This document shows, one piece after another, positions 1-4,680 of a stretch of 5,410 nt of DNA. Source of the DNA: Chloroflexota bacterium (GTDB lineage: Bacteria; Chloroflexota; UBA5177; JANWHV01). The stretch spans positions 1 to 5,410 of the forward strand of contig JANWHO010000324.1 in the NCBI GenBank assembly GCA_025450375.1. The letters run 5' to 3'. Below the pieces are notes generated by a model. The model ran no database searches and was not told the origin of the DNA. It was given only the letters and a program-made list of their open reading frames with translations. Position 1 is the stretch's first letter; every line of letters begins with the position of its first letter. Both the position numbers and the translations under genes were made by a program.

Positions 1-349
1 CCAAGACCGCATCCAAGGGCGTCGCCCCCTCCTTGCAGCGCCGACAGTGGTAATAGGGCCGCCGCAGGCAGTAGTCGCCGACCAATCCTTGGAGATGGCG
101 TGGCCGTCCGCGGGCCACCAGCCGTCGTCGCCGCCCATACCCCGCGCACGCGCTGCTCGCATCGCCTTCCCGCTGACTCCGCACCGCCACCGCTGCTTCC
201 ACCATCGCCGCCCCCACCGGCCGCAACGCCGCTTGCACTACCCGCTCCATGTCCCCGAGATCGCCTTGCAACAACTGGCTCCTCACCCGACTCAAGGCCC
301 TCTCCACCGCGGCCTGCGCGGCGCTGATCACTCCGGTAAGCTCTTTCAC
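1..349 (-). CDS. ISKra4-family transposase, N-terminal part (runs off left edge)
   Basis: Reading the - strand from a GTG at 349-347 gives 116 open codons to the window edge with no stop. The first ~60 residues are helical and Ala/Val/Arg-rich. They are followed by an Arg-rich stretch and a zinc-ribbon-like region: C68-A-G-Y71-G, then RRRRL, GLVGDY at 88-93, RRPYYHC at 96-102, C105 and G-A-T-P-L-D ending at D113. A GxY..RR.YY.C..C..G..PLD pattern is what I know from the N-terminal part of ISKra4-family transposases; the DDE catalytic domain would lie left of base 1. The start was chosen because GGAGGG (complement of 353-358) lies directly upstream; an in-frame GTG six codons earlier is less well placed. 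In this family the first Cys pair is usually CxxC, but here the second Cys is Tyr (codon at 137-139), so this copy may be decaying. The family call is from motif memory, without a search. Confidence 0.72.
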   Translation of the reverse strand, partial: MKELTGVISAAQAAVERALSRVRSQLLQGDLGDMERVVQAALRPVGAAMVEAAVAVRSQREGDASSACAGYGRRRRLVARGRPRHLQGLVGDYCLRRPYYHCRRCKEGATPLDAVL

Positions 350-407
350 GTACCCTCCACCCGGCACGCGCTTACTTCACTTTTGGCGTGCCTGCTGCCG
401 AGGGTAC
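350..407 (-). promoter_or_regulatory. Nested inverted repeat sequestering the transposase ribosome binding site
   Basis: On the + strand GTACCCTC (350-357) is perfectly complementary to GAGGGTAC (400-407). Inside it GGCACGC (363-369) pairs with GCGTGCC (386-392), leaving a 16-base loop. In the transposase mRNA the 3' arm of the outer stem contains most of the GGAGGG ribosome binding site and ends one base before the GTG start. A folded leader would therefore block translation. Hairpins of this kind are known from IS10 and IS50, where they silence transcripts that enter from outside the element. That role here is inference. Confidence 0.55.
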
Positions 408-460
408 TCTCCTTTTTTCCCTACCACAAACTTGAGCTACGCCCAGCCGGAAAGTAGGGC

Positions 461-489
461 TTGCGCCAAGGGACTGGATCTGCTACCGT
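461..489 (+). promoter_or_regulatory. Probable promoter of the fluoride operon
   Basis: TTGCGC (461-466) and TACCGT (484-489) are separated by 17 bases. Each matches only three bases of its sigma-70-type consensus hexamer. The position is the better argument: a start about seven bases after the -10 falls at 495-497, exactly at the 5' edge of the riboswitch, as in other crcB-motif leaders. Position-based inference with moderate support. Confidence 0.4.
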
Positions 490-496
490 ACCAAAT

Positions 497-571
497 AGGG
501 TGATGGAGGTCCGCCCCAGCGTAGCCAACGTGGCTCGTTGAAACCGCGGTACAACCGCTGATGGCTCCTGA
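497..571 (+). promoter_or_regulatory. Fluoride riboswitch (crcB motif)
   Basis: This RNA binds fluoride and controls the channel genes downstream. The 5' part, GGGTGATGGAGGTCCGCCC (498-516/517), matches the known GGNGATGGNGTTCGCC core. Its GGGTG (498-502) pairs with CGCCC (513-517). GCGGT (546-550) pairs with ACCGC (554-558) around a three-base loop and is followed at once by the conserved TGATGGCTCCT (559-569). GGAG (505-508) can pair with CTCC (565-568) to close the pseudoknot. An additional stem (517/518-539/540) sits between the two conserved hairpins. Downstream are two CrcB genes, the classic targets of this class, and the overlapping terminator fixes the mode as transcriptional ON with fluoride. 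Confidence 0.93.
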
Positions 572-602
572 GCGACGATACGGTCGAGTCAGGAGTTTTT
601 TT
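565..602 (+). terminator. Riboswitch-controlled intrinsic terminator
   Basis: CTCCTGA (565-571) pairs perfectly with TCAGGAG (589-595). An inner CGAC/GTCG pairing (573-576 with 583-586) lies inside the stem, and seven T (596-602) follow. The 5' arm contains the CTCC that the riboswitch needs for its pseudoknot, so the two structures exclude each other. Without fluoride the terminator forms; with fluoride the pseudoknot holds the CTCC and transcription continues. Confidence 0.93.
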
Positions 603-618
603 GTGCCCGATTTCGATT

Positions 619-635
619 CCGCGCCACGAGCGCGG
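619..635 (+). other. Short perfect hairpin between terminator and first ORF
   Basis: CCGCGC (619-624) and GCGCGG (630-635) form a six-base-pair all-GC stem with loop CACGA. There is no T-tract, so it is not a terminator. It ends a few bases before the purine-rich ribosome binding site of the small ORF, so it may affect translation start or protect the mRNA 5' region. Function is inferred only from position. Confidence 0.45.
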
Positions 636-646
636 CAGGGAGGGGA

Positions 647-766
647 ATGAGCGCCAAGGATCCTGGCGTGCTTGATTATCGGTTCCACGGCAAGAGCATG
701 GGGACGGAAAGCGACTCGTGGCTTCGGGCGATCGCCATGGTAGCAGGCCAACCGGGCATCCGATGA
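647..766 (+). CDS. Small unrecognised protein (39 aa), first ORF of the fluoride operon
   Basis: ATG at 647 follows a strong purine-rich ribosome binding site (GGGAGGGG, 638-645) and opens 39 codons ending in TGA (764-766). That TGA overlaps the ATG of the DUF190 gene as ATGA, a typical sign of translational coupling. The DUF190 start lacks a good ribosome binding site of its own, which supports the reading. The peptide begins MSAKDPGVLDYRFHGK and ends in AGQPGIR. It has no membrane segment or signal peptide and matches no family I recognise. Third codon positions are mostly G or C, as in the neighbouring genes. It may be a functional small protein, a leader peptide that delivers ribosomes to the DUF190 gene, or a gene remnant. 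Confidence 0.5.
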   Translation: MSAKDPGVLDYRFHGKSMGTESDSWLRAIAMVAGQPGIR

Positions 767-1134
767 GTGCCGGCGGCGACGCGGAGGCGGCGACGAGTGT
801 GGGATGCGAGGGTCTGCGCCTACGTATTTTCATTCACGAGGCCCTGCGGCACGACCACAAGCCTCTGTACGCGGAGATCGTGGAACTCGCGCGGAGAGAG
901 GGCCTGGCTGGGGCCGTAGTGTTCCGGGGAATCGAAGGGTTTGGCTTGCACCGGCACCTCCATACCGCCCGGCTTCTCGATGTGTCCGATGACCTACCCA
1001 TGATTGTGGAACTCGTGGACCGGACCGACGCCATTCAACGATTTCTCCCACTGCTGGATGGGATCGTACCCCATGGTACGGCGACCCTCTCCCCGGTGCG
1101 GATCGTGACCTACCGATCCGGTATCGTCCCATGA
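763..1134 (+). CDS. DUF190 (COG1993) PII-like protein, copy 1
   Basis: A 123-residue soluble protein of the DUF190 family, whose members have a PII-like ferredoxin fold and often sit beside crcB. Their biochemical role is not established; a sensor or modulator of fluoride transport is inference from context. Visible family features are LRIFIHE (20-26 region), PLYAEIVELAR (34-44), GLAGAVVFRGIEGFG (47-61), several His residues (63, 65, 67), DDLPMIVELVD and the C-terminal FLPLLDG...VRIVTY. The first ~16 residues are a non-conserved extension. The ATG at 763 is preferred over an in-frame GTG at 718 because it overlaps the stop of the preceding small ORF (ATGA). The stop in turn overlaps the crcB start (ATGA, 1131-1134), so three genes are chained by overlap. 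Confidence 0.88.
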   Translation: MSAGGDAEAATSVGCEGLRLRIFIHEALRHDHKPLYAEIVELARREGLAGAVVFRGIEGFGLHRHLHTARLLDVSDDLPMIVELVDRTDAIQRFLPLLDGIVPHGTATLSPVRIVTYRSGIVP

Positions 1135-1511
1135 CGGCGCAGATTTTCGGCGCGACCTTCCTGGGAGGGGGAGCGGGAGCAGCCTGCCGCTATGGAATAG
1201 GACGCCTGGTGGGTGCCCGCTATGGTGGCGAATTCCCGCTTGGCACCTTCTTGATCAATGTCACGGGCTGCTTTGCCCTCGGCCTCTTGGCGAGCCTGTT
1301 GGCCCGATCCCACCAGGATGTGGCGCTACCCACCGCCTTGCTGGCTACCGGCTTCCTGGGCGGCTACACCACCTTCAGTACCTTCGCGCTGGAAGGGGTG
1401 GTGTTATTTAACGACGAGCGCCGGCGGCACGCTCTCCTCAGCCTGGTTGCCACGGTAGTCGCTGGCCTGCTCGCGGCAGCGGCCGGCGCGGGCACGGCAA
1501 GCCTGATGTAG
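1131..1511 (+). CDS. crcB: CrcB/Fluc fluoride channel subunit 1
   Basis: A 126-residue four-helix inner-membrane protein of the CrcB/Fluc (FluC) family, which forms dual-topology dimers that let fluoride leave the cell. Signatures are GGGAGAACRYGIGR (12-25), GTFLINVTGCFALG (38-51) with pore Asn43, and GFLGGYTTFSTF (74-85) with Phe82 and Phe85 of the fluoride path. These numbers coincide with those of the well-studied Bordetella channel. Length is normal for the family. Positive charges gather in loop 1 (R20, R25, R30) and in loop 3 (ERRRH, 95-99), while the ends are nearly neutral, which favours loops 1 and 3 inside. The ATG overlaps the DUF190 stop; 19 bases separate this gene from the second crcB. 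Expression should depend on the upstream fluoride riboswitch. Confidence 0.96.
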   Translation: MTAQIFGATFLGGGAGAACRYGIGRLVGARYGGEFPLGTFLINVTGCFALGLLASLLARSHQDVALPTALLATGFLGGYTTFSTFALEGVVLFNDERRRHALLSLVATVVAGLLAAAAGAGTASLM

Positions 1512-1530
1512 GGTGGATGGAGGAGCTTGG

Positions 1531-2022
1531 ATGCTTCGAGTGCTGATCGTGTTTATTGGCGGCGGGACAGGCGCCTGTCTGCGTGCCTTGCTGCTGGCCG
1601 GCCTGGCTTCATGGGGCACGACTTCGCCCGTCCTGTTGGCCAATCTGATTGGTTCGTTCCTGCTCGGGGTGGTCTATGTCCTCGCCGATGAAGCGGGCCT
1701 CTTACGCATGCATACCCGGCTCTTCATCGCGGTTGGGGTGCTCGGCGGCTTCACCACGTTCAGTACCTTCGGTTGGGGCGCCGACCTTCTCGTGGCCCAT
1801 GGGCAGGGCGGCGTCGCCTTCCAGTACCTGGTCGCCAGCATCGGAGGCGGGGTGGCGGCGGTGATCGTCGGTCTGATGGCAGGGCGCCAGTTAGTCCTTT
1901 TACTTGAACGTTGGGCGATGACCGTTCTCAATCGGCTGGGGGAGCGAGGCTCGCGGCGCGGGGGCGGGACGACGACCGCCTTGGACAGTATTGAGGCAGA
2001 GGATCGCGAGGCATCGGCGTAG
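1531..2022 (+). CDS. crcB: CrcB/Fluc fluoride channel subunit 2, with C-terminal extension
   Basis: The second channel subunit has 163 residues. It shows GGGTGACLRA (10-19), ANLIGSFLLGVVY (37-49) with pore Asn38, and GVLGGFTTFSTFGWG (69-83) with Phe77 and Phe80, so pore residues are intact. ATG 1531 was chosen because GGAGGAG (1519-1525) lies five bases upstream; the in-frame GTG at 1513 would place this site inside the gene. After the fourth helix a tail of about 40 residues follows, first basic (R119, R127, R135, R139, R142, R143), then acidic (D152, E155, E157, D158); the family normally ends near 120-130. The basic tail and R3 suggest both ends are cytoplasmic, opposite to subunit 1. The likely product is the partner in an antiparallel heterodimer. 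It ends in tandem stops TAG-TAA. Confidence 0.95.
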   Translation: MLRVLIVFIGGGTGACLRALLLAGLASWGTTSPVLLANLIGSFLLGVVYVLADEAGLLRMHTRLFIAVGVLGGFTTFSTFGWGADLLVAHGQGGVAFQYLVASIGGGVAAVIVGLMAGRQLVLLLERWAMTVLNRLGERGSRRGGGTTTALDSIEAEDREASA

Positions 2023-2037
2023 TAAGGGATAGGCGGC

Positions 2038-2370
2038 ATGAAGCTCCAGAGCCCCGGCTGGCGCGTGCGGATTTATATTGGCGACCACGACCAATGGCAT
2101 GGGGGATCGTTGTATGCGGCGATCGTACGGGAAGCACGGAAGCACGGTATCGCGGGGGCGACGGTTGCTCGCGGGATCATGGGATACGGGGCGCACCACG
2201 CCATTCACGAGCCGCTCGTTTTTCGTCTTGCCAACGACTTGCCGGTCGTGATCGAACTGGTCGACAGTCAAGAAATGGTGCAAGCCTTCCTTCCCCTCCT
2301 CGACGATATGGTGCGGGAAGGCATGGTCACCGTGTCGGCGGTGAAAGTCATCACCTATAGCAAGGCGTGA
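2038..2370 (+). CDS. DUF190 (COG1993) PII-like protein, copy 2
   Basis: A compact 110-residue soluble DUF190 protein, homologous to the product at 763-1134 but clearly diverged. It has WRVRIYIGDHDQ (8-19), GSLYAAIVREAR (23-34), GIAGATVARGIMGYG (37-51), His53, His54 and His57, NDLPVVIELVD, and VKVITY at the C terminus. It lies 15 bases after crcB 2, with AAGGG (2024-2028) as a possible ribosome binding site. The GIAGATVxRGIxGYG block is closer to the general family pattern than in copy 1, so this may be the more typical member. It presumably assists or senses together with the channels; this is inference from the riboswitch operon. Confidence 0.9.
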   Translation: MKLQSPGWRVRIYIGDHDQWHGGSLYAAIVREARKHGIAGATVARGIMGYGAHHAIHEPLVFRLANDLPVVIELVDSQEMVQAFLPLLDDMVREGMVTVSAVKVITYSKA

Positions 2371-2426
2371 ACAGTAACCGATCCAATGAACTTGAGTTTG
2401 GTCGGATAGCGCGCGATGGCGGAGAG

Positions 2427-2753
2427 ATGAACGGGGAGCCCAGCGTGGCCGTGCGCGCGGCCTCTCAGCCGGCGTTTGGTCTGTGGCTCTTGCTCATTTA
2501 TCGGTTGCCGAGTGATCAGGCGTCCGCCCGTGCCGCTGTCTGGCGCGGAATCAAGCGGCTGGGAGCCCTCTCACTCCAGCGTGGGGTGTGGTTGTTGCCA
2601 TCCCTGGAAGTCAATCGCCTTGCCTATAGACAACTGGCCGAACGGATTGAGAGCAGCGGCGGGACGGCGCTACTCCTTGAGGTGGGGTCGCCCAACTCAG
2701 CCTGGCATGCCGCGGCGGTCGCCCGGTTCAATGTTCAACGCGGCTCGGGATGA
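2427..2753 (+). CDS. Stand-alone ChrB N-terminal-domain protein
   Basis: A 108-residue soluble protein resembling the N-terminal domain of ChrB, the chromate-responsive regulator. It shows WLLLIYRLPSD (20-30), ARAAVWRGIKRLGA (34-47) and LQRGVWLLPS (50-59), then a helix and ALLLEV. The ChrB C-terminal domain is absent, so this is a single-domain version. The strand-RLP-helix-LGA-Q-GVW-LP layout also recalls the Cas2/PaaX ferredoxin-like fold. ATG 2427 follows GGCGGAGAG directly. An upstream GTG at 2367 overlaps the DUF190 stop and would add 20 residues, but that stretch is poor in G/C at third positions and looks non-coding; the start is therefore open. As the last gene of the fluoride operon it may regulate or sense, not detoxify chromate; function unknown. 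Confidence 0.72.
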   Translation: MNGEPSVAVRAASQPAFGLWLLLIYRLPSDQASARAAVWRGIKRLGALSLQRGVWLLPSLEVNRLAYRQLAERIESSGGTALLLEVGSPNSAWHAAAVARFNVQRGSG

Positions 2754-2766
2754 AGAGTACGGCGCG

Positions 2767-2775
2767 TGTTACACT
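2767..2775 (+). promoter_or_regulatory. Possible extended -10 promoter for rplI-dnaB
   Basis: TG (2767-2768), one base, then TACACT (2770-2775) fits an extended -10 element; no convincing -35 hexamer is present. Transcription would start near 2782 and give a leader of about 90 bases before rplI. It is the best candidate in the 120-base gap, but it is weak. Confidence 0.25.
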
Positions 2776-2785
2776 TTACCCTTGC

Positions 2786-2828
2786 GGCCATTTTGGCCCA
2801 TGTGGGTGGGATAAGCCGCTATGCGGGC
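2786..2828 (+). other. Small hairpins in the rplI leader
   Basis: GGCCA (2786-2790) pairs with TGGCC (2794-2798) around TTT. Further on, AGCC-GC (2813-2818) can pair with GC-GGCT in the segment to about 2829 with a one-base bulge. No T-tract follows, so these do not form a standard terminator. They might serve translational control of bL9 or be chance; the rest of the 2754-2873 gap shows nothing else. Confidence 0.25.
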
Positions 2829-2873
2829 TATCTCGTTGCCCTCACAATAGGACATGCAGAGGAGTACGGAACG

Positions 2874-3332
2874 ATGGTCAAAGTGGTGCTAACGCAGGAT
2901 GTCCCAAATGTGGGCAAGGCCGGCGAATCGACGGATGTATCGCCCGGTTATCTGCGGAACTATCTCCTCCCCAAGAAGATGGCGGTCCTGGCGACGGCCG
3001 GGGAGTTGAAGACCCTGGAGGCGCGGCGGAGCCAAATCGCGCGCGCCCAGCAAAAGCTGCGCTCGGACGCCGAAAACACCGCCGCTCGCCTGAGCGGTGT
3101 GGCCCTTACCTTTCAGGTCCGGGTAGGAGAGCAAAACCGCCTGTTTGGCTCGATCACCAGCAAGGACATCGCCGACGAACTGGCCCGCACTGGCGGGATT
3201 ACTATCGATAGGCGTGATATCGAGTTGCCCGATCCGCTGAAGACGCTCGGATCCTTTCAGGTGCCTGTGCGCCTGGGTCACGAGGTGAAAGGGTCGATCA
3301 GCGTGACCTTGCAGGAGGCCGGGACCGAGTGA
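2874..3332 (+). CDS. rplI: 50S ribosomal protein bL9
   Basis: A 152-residue bL9, the elongated two-domain protein that binds 23S rRNA near the L1 stalk base of the large subunit. The N-terminal RNA-binding domain carries the family signature: G14-K-A-G17, V22, G25-Y26, N29-Y30-L31, then LPKKMAVLAT. A long charged connecting helix (about 42-74) follows, then the C-terminal domain with FGSITSKDIADEL and the end VTLQEAG. Length is normal. ATG 2874 has AGAGGAG (2858-2864) nine bases upstream and gives the canonical MVKVVL beginning. The frame is open further upstream to 2766, but that extension has no bL9 character. The stop overlaps the GTG of dnaB (GTGA, 3329-3332). rpsF, ssb and rpsR, frequent neighbours of rplI, are not upstream. 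Confidence 0.97.
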   Translation: MVKVVLTQDVPNVGKAGESTDVSPGYLRNYLLPKKMAVLATAGELKTLEARRSQIARAQQKLRSDAENTAARLSGVALTFQVRVGEQNRLFGSITSKDIADELARTGGITIDRRDIELPDPLKTLGSFQVPVRLGHEVKGSISVTLQEAGTE

Positions 3333-4672
3333 TTGCGGAGACTAGGCCCGGTGACTTAGGAGACGATTTACCGAGAAGCCTCGAATCCGAGCAGGCGGTG
3401 CTGGGCAGCATTCTGCTTGACCGCGACGCGATTATCGAGGTGAACGGACTCCTCCGGCCCGACGACTTCGCGCATGACGCGCACTCGGTTATTTACCGAG
3501 TGATGGTCGATCTCTACGAACAGCGGCGCCCGGTGGACCTGGTTACCGTGGTGGAGGAGGTGGAGCGGCGCGATCTCCTCCAGCGGGCCGGTGGGCGGGG
3601 ATACTTGCTTTCCCTGGTGGATGTGGTGCCCACCGCGCTGCACGTAGAACACTACGCCAAGATCGTGGAACGGGCCGCCATCCTGCGGCGCTTGATCTTC
3701 GCCGGCGGTCAGATCATGGGCCTGGGCCGGCGGGATGGGATTGATGCTGACCAGGCGATTTCCGAGGCCGAGGAGACGCTGCTGGCGGTGGCGCAGCGGC
3801 GCTCCACCAGCGGGTTCGTCCCGATCGGCGACATCCTCTCCAATATTCTCGAACGGATCGATTACGTCCACGCCAATAAGGGCGCTATTATCGGTGTCCC
3901 GAGTGGATTTATCGACCTGGATAAGATTCTCGGCGGTCTGCAACGCTCGGATCTGGTAATCCTTGGGGCTCGGCCCGCGCACGGGAAGACCGCCCTTGCC
4001 CTTGGTATGTGCCATAACGCGGCCATCCGCTATAAGCAGCGGGTCGCGGTCTTCAGCCTCGAAATGTCGAAGGAGCAGCTTGTCCAGCGGTTACTCTGTA
4101 TGCAGGGCCGGCTGGACAGTGGGCGTCTCCGTTCGGGAATGATCGACGACGACGAGTGGAACCGGCTGATTGAAGCCGCGACCGTGCTCTCCGAGAGCAA
4201 GATCTTTATCGATGATTCGGCGGGGGTGACTCCGGGCGAGATGCGGAATCGGGCCCGGCGTCTCCAGGCCGAACAGGGCCTGGATCTGATCGTGGTGGAT
4301 TACCTGCAACTGATGCAAGGCCGCTCATCCGAGAATCGGGTGCAGGAGATTAGCGGGATCTCTCGGGCGCTCAAGGTGCTGGCGCGCGAATTGAACATTC
4401 CGGTCATGGCGCTCTCTCAGGTGTCACGGGGCGTGGATGCGCGGGCGTCCCATGTGCCATTGCTTTCGGACCTGCGGGAAAGCGGTTCCATAGAGCAAGA
4501 TGCCGACGTGGTGATGTTTCTGTGCCGGGAGGAGATGTATGATCCCGAAACGGAAAAGCGCCATATCGCCGACATTTACGTGGCCAAGCACCGGAATGGT
4601 CCCACGGGTCATCTATCCCTCTACTTTGATCAGCAGCAGACTCGGTTCCGCGACCTTGAGCCGCAGAGGTAG
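3329..4672 (+). CDS. dnaB: Replicative DNA helicase DnaB
   Basis: A 447-residue hexameric helicase that unwinds DNA at the replication fork and recruits primase. The N-terminal domain begins around PRSLESEQAVLGSILLD (15-31) and runs to about 155. The linker follows, then the RecA-like motor from GVPSGF (189-194): Walker A GARPAHGKT (213-221, Lys220), SLEMS with Glu245, Walker B IVVDYLQLM (321-329, Asp324), the SQVSRGVD segment (363-370), DLRESGSIEQDAD (381-393), and KHRNGPTG (420-427) with the presumed arginine finger Arg422. All key motifs are intact, no intein is inserted, and length is normal. The P-loop reads RPAHGKT where many DnaB proteins have RPSMGKT, a minor variation. GTG 3329 overlaps the rplI stop, indicating coupled translation; the end lies eight bases before the DnaD-domain gene. 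Confidence 0.98.
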   Translation: MIAETRPGDLGDDLPRSLESEQAVLGSILLDRDAIIEVNGLLRPDDFAHDAHSVIYRVMVDLYEQRRPVDLVTVVEEVERRDLLQRAGGRGYLLSLVDVVPTALHVEHYAKIVERAAILRRLIFAGGQIMGLGRRDGIDADQAISEAEETLLAVAQRRSTSGFVPIGDILSNILERIDYVHANKGAIIGVPSGFIDLDKILGGLQRSDLVILGARPAHGKTALALGMCHNAAIRYKQRVAVFSLEMSKEQLVQRLLCMQGRLDSGRLRSGMIDDDEWNRLIEAATVLSESKIFIDDSAGVTPGEMRNRARRLQAEQGLDLIVVDYLQLMQGRSSENRVQEISGISRALKVLARELNIPVMALSQVSRGVDARASHVPLLSDLRESGSIEQDADVVMFLCREEMYDPETEKRHIADIYVAKHRNGPTGHLSLYFDQQQTRFRDLEPQR

Positions 4673-4680
4673 GGGTTCCG

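Larger units (their letters stand above)
1..444 (-). mobile_element. Partial insertion sequence (ISKra4-like), one end only
   Basis: The transposase fragment shows an IS enters from the left. On the - strand the segment GGGCGTAGCTCAAG, starting at 444, precedes a leader with the nested inverted repeat and then the transposase. It would suit a terminal inverted repeat, so I place the end near 444. The opposite end and the target duplication are outside the window, so the boundary is a guess; only the transposase part is well supported. Bases 445-460 show no further feature. Confidence 0.35.

Noticed and set aside
47..457. Long + strand open frames (47-457, 100-327, 249-503)
   Set aside because: They are Pro/Arg/His-rich shadows antisense to the transposase and its leader, with no family features or ribosome binding site.
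718..762. GTG at 718 as the start of the first DUF190 protein
   Set aside because: It would overlap the small ORF in another frame and has a weak ribosome binding site; ATG 763 overlaps the small-ORF stop (ATGA), and the extra residues are not conserved in character.
437..833. Two - strand open frames across the riboswitch and small ORF (437-751, 483-833)
   Set aside because: They run through the riboswitch and terminator in antisense and have no recognisable protein character.
2786..2798. GGCCATTTTGGCC as a terminator of the fluoride operon
   Set aside because: The stem has only five pairs and no downstream T-tract.
2766..2873. An N-terminally extended rplI from 2766
   Set aside because: The extra 36 residues are unlike bL9, whereas ATG 2874 has a ribosome binding site and gives the canonical MVKVVL beginning.
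2750..3211. A + strand frame starting with ATGA overlap at the ChrB_N stop
   Set aside because: It overlaps rplI in another frame, is Gly/Arg/Pro-rich and low in structure; the overlap is coincidental.
3368..4015. A 215-codon - strand frame inside dnaB
   Set aside because: It is an antisense shadow of the well-supported dnaB frame, typical of high-GC coding sequence.
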